Below are positions 59,229 through 64,000 of a stretch of 64,000 nucleotides of DNA, in pieces. The stretch lies in assembly GCA_003246265.1 (NCBI GenBank), contig QKAU01000012.1:20641-84640 (forward strand), read 5' to 3'. The DNA comes from Kiritimatiellales bacterium (GTDB lineage Bacteria > Verrucomicrobiota > Kiritimatiellia > Kiritimatiellales > Pontiellaceae). Below the pieces are notes generated by a model. That model had not been told where the DNA came from. It ran no database searches and worked only from the letters and a program-made list of their open reading frames with translations. A program made the position numbers and the translations under genes. Position 1 is the stretch's first letter. The number at the start of each line of letters is the position of its first letter.

Positions 59229-60026
59229 GTGAACAACCAAATGGATCTGATCAAAGACGACTACAAGGTCTCGCTCGAGGTGTTCGAGGGACCGCTGGAC
59301 CTCCTTTTGTACCTCATCAAGAAGGACGAGGTGGACATCTACGACATCCCGATCGGGCGGATCACCGACCAGTACATGGCATACCTCAACCTGATGAAGG
59401 TGCTCGACCTCAACATCGCGGGGGACTTCCTGGTGATGGCCGCAACGCTGATGCTGATCAAGAGCCGCATGCTGCTGCCGGTCGAGGAGCGGACGGAGAT
59501 GGAGGAGGAAGAGGAGGAGGATCCGCGCTGGGACCTCGTGCGCCAGCTGGTCGAATACAAGAAGTTCAAGGATGCCGCCGACCACCTCGAGGTGCTCGAG
59601 ATGCGCATGGAGAACGTTTTTGGTCGCGAAAGCGAGCATGTGGAGCTGGGTGCGCCCCCGGAGGTCGACTTGCGCGATGCGAGCATCTTCGACCTGATAT
59701 CGGCGTTGAACGAGGCGCTGGGCCGCGTGCAGCAGGAAGACCTGCAGGAGATCTTCGGCGAGCAGTACACGGTGTCGCAGAAGGTGACCTTCATCGTGGA
59801 GACCCTGAAGGTGACCCGTCGGCTCTGCATCAGCGATCTTTTCACCGGCATGGTGTCGCGGCTCGAGATCGTCTGCACCTTCCTGGCGGTGCTGGAACTG
59901 ATCAAGCTCAACCGCATCGCGGCGGTCCAGGACCGCCATTTCGGGGCGATCATGGTGGAGCCGCGCGATCCGGAGAACGGGACGATGGCCGAGGTGCCGG
60001 AGGTGGCGGAAGGCGAACTGGTTTGA
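59229..60026 (+). CDS. scpA: segregation and condensation protein A
   Basis: Kleisin subunit of the SMC-ScpAB condensin complex; 265 residues. N-terminal FEGPLDLLLYLIKKDEVDIYDIPI, LVMAATLMLIKSRMLLP, and a winged-helix C-terminus with FLAVLELIKL are typical. The start is GTG 59229 (AAGGA just upstream) or ATG 59241. Followed 4-10 bases later by its partner scpB. Confidence 0.95.
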   Translation: MNNQMDLIKDDYKVSLEVFEGPLDLLLYLIKKDEVDIYDIPIGRITDQYMAYLNLMKVLDLNIAGDFLVMAATLMLIKSRMLLPVEERTEMEEEEEEDPRWDLVRQLVEYKKFKDAADHLEVLEMRMENVFGRESEHVELGAPPEVDLRDASIFDLISALNEALGRVQQEDLQEIFGEQYTVSQKVTFIVETLKVTRRLCISDLFTGMVSRLEIVCTFLAVLELIKLNRIAAVQDRHFGAIMVEPRDPENGTMAEVPEVAEGELV

Positions 60027-60036
60027 GGGGGTGGCT

Positions 60037-60771
60037 ATGGGCGAGAGCACGGTGGATGTACTTCCGGAACTGAAGCAGATTGTCGGCGCCTTGCTGTTTG
60101 CAGCCAAGGAGCCGCTGACGGTCAAGCGCATCCGGCAGGTGATGATCGAGACGGGCAGCGGTTTCGGCGGGCCGTACGAGCAGTACGCCAAGGCAACCGA
60201 CGACCAGATCGAAGGGGCGCTCGAGCAGCTGGCCGAGCAGTTCGGCAAGGCGAAGCTGGGCCTCTCCGTGGCGCGCGTGGCCGAAGCCTACCGGCTGCAG
60301 AACGACGCTTCCTGCGGCCCTTTCGTCCGCGCCCTGCTGGAAAAGAACCAGACCATGCGGCTGACCAAGCCCGCCCTCGAAACCCTGGCCATCATCGCCT
60401 ACCGCCAGCCCTGCCTGCGTTCGGAAATCGAGGAGGTGCGCGGCGTGTCGGTCGACGCCGTCCTGCGCAAGCTGATCGACATGCAGCTTGTCCGCGTCGT
60501 GCGGCGCAGCGAGCTGCCGGGCCGCCCCTGGCTCTTCGGCACCACCCAGAAGTTCCTGGAGCATTTCGGCATCAATACCATCGACGACCTGCCCGGCAGC
60601 AGCGAGTTGCGGCGCGCCCTGCCGGCAGATGGGCGGAAGAAGGGAACCGACACGTTTCCGCAGATGGAGGAGGAACTGGGGGAACGACAGGGCGCGGACG
60701 AGGCCGAGGCCTCGGCGGCTGCGCTGGACGAAGAGGTGGCAACCGGCGGCGACGGGGAGGTGGCGCAATGA
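60037..60771 (+). CDS. scpB: segregation and condensation protein B
   Basis: Winged-helix partner of ScpA in chromosome condensation; 244 residues with TKPALETLAIIAYRQP and RSEIEEVRGV. ATG 60037 is favoured over GTG 60031 by spacing from the G-rich RBS. A Glu/Ala-rich tail (about 200-244) extends beyond the usual domain. Its stop overlaps pheA by ATGA. Confidence 0.94.
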   Translation: MGESTVDVLPELKQIVGALLFAAKEPLTVKRIRQVMIETGSGFGGPYEQYAKATDDQIEGALEQLAEQFGKAKLGLSVARVAEAYRLQNDASCGPFVRALLEKNQTMRLTKPALETLAIIAYRQPCLRSEIEEVRGVSVDAVLRKLIDMQLVRVVRRSELPGRPWLFGTTQKFLEHFGINTIDDLPGSSELRRALPADGRKKGTDTFPQMEEELGERQGADEAEASAAALDEEVATGGDGEVAQ

Positions 60772-61832
60772 ATCTCGATGAACTTAGAAGCAGGATCGAT
60801 GGCCTCGACGCGGAGATCGTCCGCCTGCTCAACGAGCGGATCAACGTGGTCCTGAGCATTGGCGAAGAGAAGAAGAAGACGGGGGCCGAGATCTATGTGC
60901 CTGCCCGCGAGCGAGAGGTGTTCGAGAAGATCAAGCTGCTCAACCAAGGACCGCTTCCCCCCGAATCGGCCCACGCCATCTATCGTGAAATCATGTCCGC
61001 CGCGCTGGCGCTGGAAACCGAGATGAAGATCGCCTACCTCGGCCCGGAGGCGACCTTTACCCACCAGGCGGCCCGCAGCAAGTTCGGTGTAAGCGTCGAC
61101 TACATCGCCACCGGCACCATCAGCGAGGTCTTCACGCGCGTGCAAAACCGGGCGGCGGACTACGGCGTCGTGCCGATCGAAAATTCGACCGAAGGCGCCG
61201 TGACCCACACCTTCGACCAGTTTGCCAATACGCCACTGAAGATCTGCGCGGAGATCTACCTGCCGATTTCGCTCAATCTCCTCTCCAGGCATCCCAAGGA
61301 GGAGGTGAACATGATCTACAGCAAGCAGGAGGCGTTCGGCCAATGCCGCAGCTGGCTGGCCACCAACATGCCGAACGTCCCGCTCGCACCCGTCGAGAGC
61401 ACCACCCGGGCGGTCCAGCTGGCGCTCCAGACGCCCGGGGCCGCGGCCATTGCCAGCATCATGGCGTCGGACCTCTACGATATCGAAATCCTTGCGGAGA
61501 ACATCCAGGATATCCAGGGCAACACCACGCGCTTCCTGGTCATCGGGCAGAACTATGGCCCGGCAACCGGCCGGGACAAGACCTCCATCGTCTTCGGCGT
61601 GAAGCACAAGGTCGGCGCCCTCTACGACGCACTCTCGGTCTTCAAGGCCGACAATATCAACATGACCAAGATCGAGTCGCGGCCCAGCAAGAACAAGGCG
61701 TGGGAATACTACTTCTTCGTCGATATCGACGGGCACGCCACCGACCCGCTGGTCGCCCGGGCCCTCAAGGAGCTTCAGGAGCACTGCACCCTCATGACCG
61801 TCCTCGGCTCCTATCCCAAGGCCGAGGGCTAG
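60768..61832 (+). CDS. pheA: chorismate mutase / prephenate dehydratase
   Basis: Bifunctional P-protein making phenylpyruvate from chorismate; 354 residues. Chorismate mutase domain about 1-88 (LRSRIDGLDAEIVRLLNER), dehydratase about 93-268 with YLGPEATFTHQAA and the catalytic TTRF, and an ACT domain (about 276-350) with the ESRPSK motif that binds Phe for feedback control. Coupled to scpB. Confidence 0.96.
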   Translation: MNLDELRSRIDGLDAEIVRLLNERINVVLSIGEEKKKTGAEIYVPAREREVFEKIKLLNQGPLPPESAHAIYREIMSAALALETEMKIAYLGPEATFTHQAARSKFGVSVDYIATGTISEVFTRVQNRAADYGVVPIENSTEGAVTHTFDQFANTPLKICAEIYLPISLNLLSRHPKEEVNMIYSKQEAFGQCRSWLATNMPNVPLAPVESTTRAVQLALQTPGAAAIASIMASDLYDIEILAENIQDIQGNTTRFLVIGQNYGPATGRDKTSIVFGVKHKVGALYDALSVFKADNINMTKIESRPSKNKAWEYYFFVDIDGHATDPLVARALKELQEHCTLMTVLGSYPKAEG

Positions 61833-61849
61833 CGGTTCGGGAGGCAGCC

Positions 61850-62929
61850 ATGCCCTTGTCAGGCGACGAGTTGAAGCTGTTGCAGGCCGTAGTCGGCCTA
61901 CCGACCGCGCCGTTCCATGAATCCGCCGTGCAGGCCTTCGCAAAAGCCTGGGCGGCGCAGCGCGGAATCGCCTGCTCGTCGGATCGTGCGGGCAACCTGC
62001 TGCTGGAATATCCGGGCAAGGGACGGCAATCCGGAAAACCGTGGGTGCTGCAGGCGCACATGGACCACCCGGGATTCTCCTTTGTTTCGCGGCGAGGACG
62101 CCGGGCGCTGGCGATGTTCCGCGGCGGCGTCGCCGAATCCTATTTCCCTGGCGAGCGCATCTGTTTTTTCCCGCCCGGCTCCATGCCGGTTGGCGGTAGC
62201 GTACGGTCGGTCCGGCGTGATGCGGAGACCGGATTCCTTCGTTGCATGATCGAGCTCGAAGCGGCCCGCACCATCCCCGTGGGTACCCCAGGAATGTGGG
62301 ATCTTCCGGTCTGGCGGCGACGGGGGCCGCGCCTGGAGCTGCGAGCGGCCGATGACCTTGCCGGCGTGGCGGCGGTTCTGTTGGCGCTGGGGCGGCTCAA
62401 GGACTCGGGGGCGGGGAAACGGTGTGTCGGATTGCTGACGCGCGCCGAGGAGGTGGGATTTGTAGGAGCCATCTCCGCGGCAAAATTGAAAAGCATCGAT
62501 CCGTCTTGGCCGGTACTGGGCATTGAATGCTCCAAGGAGCAGCCATCCGCCCGGTTGGGCAAAGGGGGCGTGGTGCGGGTGGGCGACCGATCAACCATCT
62601 TCGATCCGCAGTTGACGGCTATGTTGCGCCACGCCGCCCGGGATTTGGCACCCTTGCCGTTCAGTGAATCGCTCATGCCGGGCGGCAGCACCGAGTCGAC
62701 CGGCCTTGCCCTCATGGGATACCGGACCTGCGCGGTCTGCCTTCCGCTGGGCAACTACCATAACATGGGGTCCCAAGGCATAGCACCCGAGCGGATCCAT
62801 CTTGGCGATCTCGAGGCGCTGGTCGCCCTGCTGGTGCGGGTTGCCCAGACACCATCCGGAAACATCTCCGCCCAGACCCTGAAAAAACGGCTGCTTACCA
62901 ATCATTTTCGCCTTAATCGCCTGCTGTAG
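61850..62929 (+). CDS. M42/M20-like metallopeptidase
   Basis: Cytoplasmic zinc or cobalt aminopeptidase-like protein, 359 residues, resembling the M42 glutamyl aminopeptidase/endoglucanase family. Candidate metal ligands are His70 and Asp72 in QAHMDHPG, Asp168 in RAADDLAG, Glu200/Glu201 in RAEEVGF, and His in NYHNMG. GGGAGG lies 6 bases before ATG 61850. Follows pheA by 17 bases. Substrate unknown. Confidence 0.85.
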   Translation: MPLSGDELKLLQAVVGLPTAPFHESAVQAFAKAWAAQRGIACSSDRAGNLLLEYPGKGRQSGKPWVLQAHMDHPGFSFVSRRGRRALAMFRGGVAESYFPGERICFFPPGSMPVGGSVRSVRRDAETGFLRCMIELEAARTIPVGTPGMWDLPVWRRRGPRLELRAADDLAGVAAVLLALGRLKDSGAGKRCVGLLTRAEEVGFVGAISAAKLKSIDPSWPVLGIECSKEQPSARLGKGGVVRVGDRSTIFDPQLTAMLRHAARDLAPLPFSESLMPGGSTESTGLALMGYRTCAVCLPLGNYHNMGSQGIAPERIHLGDLEALVALLVRVAQTPSGNISAQTLKKRLLTNHFRLNRLL

Positions 62930-63000
62930 AAATGGTTGCGTGTTTGATCGGCATCGCTGCCTTCTTTTCCGGTCAGGGGATCTGATCCGCTTCCTACTCC

Positions 63001-63038
63001 GGCGAATAAAACCCGTAGTAAGAAATACTAGTTTTGCC
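63001..63038. repeat. interrupted inverted repeat upstream of LamG gene
   Basis: Arms GGC / AAAAC / TAGTA are mirrored by TACTA / GTTTT / GCC around AGAAA, about 100 bases before the LamG gene. It could be an operator or leader hairpin; no T-run follows on either side. Confidence 0.35.
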
Positions 63039-63137
63039 AATATTTGCAGATTGAAGGCATCGCACTTTTCCAGTTTGCTCGTCTGTGTCTGGAATTGGGG
63101 TATTCGAGACATGGCAACACAAATACTGGGGGAAACC

Positions 63138-64000
63138 ATGAAACGTTTGGGATTGTTGTGTCTTGGAGCGGGATTGTTGCCGCTCGTCACCCACGCACAG
63201 GGAGGATGCCTGCTGCTGCAACCCGACCAGATGACCAATTCGGTCGTCCTGGCGGGCGGATCGCTGGCGCGATCCATGGTGGTATCCAACACTGGCGAAG
63301 AGGAGATCGGGTTCTCGTTCAGCCGACCATTTGAGCCGCACGACGACTCGCTCATCGCCTACTATCCGTTCAACGGCAATGCGGACGACGAATCGGGCAA
63401 CGGGCATGACGGCACGGTCAGTGGTGCAAGTTCGACGGCGTCAACGACTATATCGACGTGGGGAACTGCCTGGGTACGGCGGCCACGGAATTCAGCGTGT
63501 CGGTTTGGGTCTGCACGACGAACGACCGCTATCACGTGGTCATGGGCAAGAAGACGGAGGGGCTGTGGAATACCGGGCAGTGGCAGGTATACCTCAACCC
63601 TGCGGAAACGGCGTTCATCAGCCAGGACCATTACGGCAATTCGCCCTTCGAGGCGGCCATTTCTCACGTCCTGGTATCGGACGGCAGCTGGCACCATCTC
63701 TGCGCGGTAACCGATGTCCATGGGGCCCGCCTTTACATCGATGGGGAATTCGCGGCGGAAAACACGGCTGTCTCTGTTGTAGGCCAGGAAAACTCCGCCA
63801 TCTGGATCGGTGCCCGGAACGAATCGGCCCACAAGTACTTTGACGGCAAGATCGACGACGTGCGCATCTACAAGCGCGCCTTGTCCGCCGGCGAGGTTGC
63901 CGGGTTGTTCAATGGAGTGGTGGAAAATCCCCCCTGCCCGCTGCCCGACTGGCTGGCTGTGGTCCCGCTTGAAGGCGCCATTGCCGCAGGATCGAATGTT
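63138..64000 (+). pseudogene. secreted LamG protein gene with internal frameshift, 3' end outside window
   Basis: ATG 63138 begins a signal peptide (about 1-21) and an N-terminal domain. A LamG domain then starts (YYPFNGNADDESGNGHDG...GTVSGA) in one frame to about 63429. From 63430 the domain continues in a different frame (FDGVNDYIDV, then WVCTTNDRYHVV, GSWHHLCAVTD, FDGKIDDVRIYKRALS) and stays open to the window edge. Compared with ordinary LamG proteins, the junction lacks about 14 residues, consistent with a small out-of-frame deletion. Either the gene is broken or the assembly has an error here. Not a shadow: both halves are one domain. Confidence 0.72.

Overview
The window looks like a chromosomal piece of a Gram-negative PVC-superphylum bacterium, most likely a marine Kiritimatiellota (Pontiella-like) polysaccharide degrader. 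The evidence is GC-rich DNA, a BamA-type outer-membrane assembly gene, several sulfatases, SHD1- and LamG-type secreted proteins, and secreted proteins sharing a Ca-loop plus GGDPTN module that I associate with this group. The lineage is inferred from these traits, not from a marker-gene search.

Region 1 (1-22.9 kb, all plus strand) is a carbohydrate locus. It holds a GH42-like glycosidase (5' end outside the window), a secreted GGDPTN protein, a TonB-like-anchored PA14/SHD1 protein, an AraC regulator and a RhaT-type sugar symporter. A tight catabolic operon follows: mandelate-racemase-type enolase-superfamily enzyme, aldehyde dehydrogenase, KDPG/KDPGal-type aldolase and PfkB-type KDG/KDGal kinase. 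Then come an exported FAD oxidoreductase, a GH2 beta-galactosidase-like enzyme and three sulfatases. Read together, exported glycosidases and sulfatases would release a sugar, the symporter would import it, and aldehyde oxidation, cycloisomerisation or dehydration, phosphorylation and aldol cleavage would give pyruvate and glyceraldehyde-3-phosphate. That is the logic of 3,6-anhydrogalactose catabolism from agar, porphyran or carrageenan; a galactonate-type pathway is the main alternative.

Region 2 (22.9-25.3 kb) is an AT-richer, mostly non-coding island with a nested-stem segment of unknown nature, one LamG/InlB-repeat secreted protein, and an initiator tRNA with its own terminator.

Region 3 (25.3-45.6 kb) is mainly housekeeping: rpe; a minus-strand sodium symporter plus iron alcohol dehydrogenase pair; fmdB-like; a COG3044-type ATPase with a degenerate P-loop; dtd; argH; tRNA-Gln; then prs-rplY-pth-rpsF-ssb-rpsR-rplI-dnaB-bamA. 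A frameshifted RHS/polymorphic-toxin remnant follows bamA, then yhcH-ligA (minus) and a plant-type UDP-sugar pyrophosphorylase.

Region 4 (45.6-56.0 kb, minus strand) holds a Na/Pi cotransporter and a copper/silver efflux operon: csoR, YHS/TRASH-like protein, cusC, DUF2231 protein, cusB, cusA, Cys-rich lipoprotein. A palindrome closely resembling known CsoR operators lies just upstream of csoR. A 26-codon remnant of a second cusA sits beyond the lipoprotein gene.

Region 5 (56.1-64.0 kb, plus strand) holds acsA, trpS, scpA, scpB, pheA and an M42-like peptidase. It ends in a LamG protein gene whose frame is broken by an apparent small out-of-frame deletion and which runs off the window.
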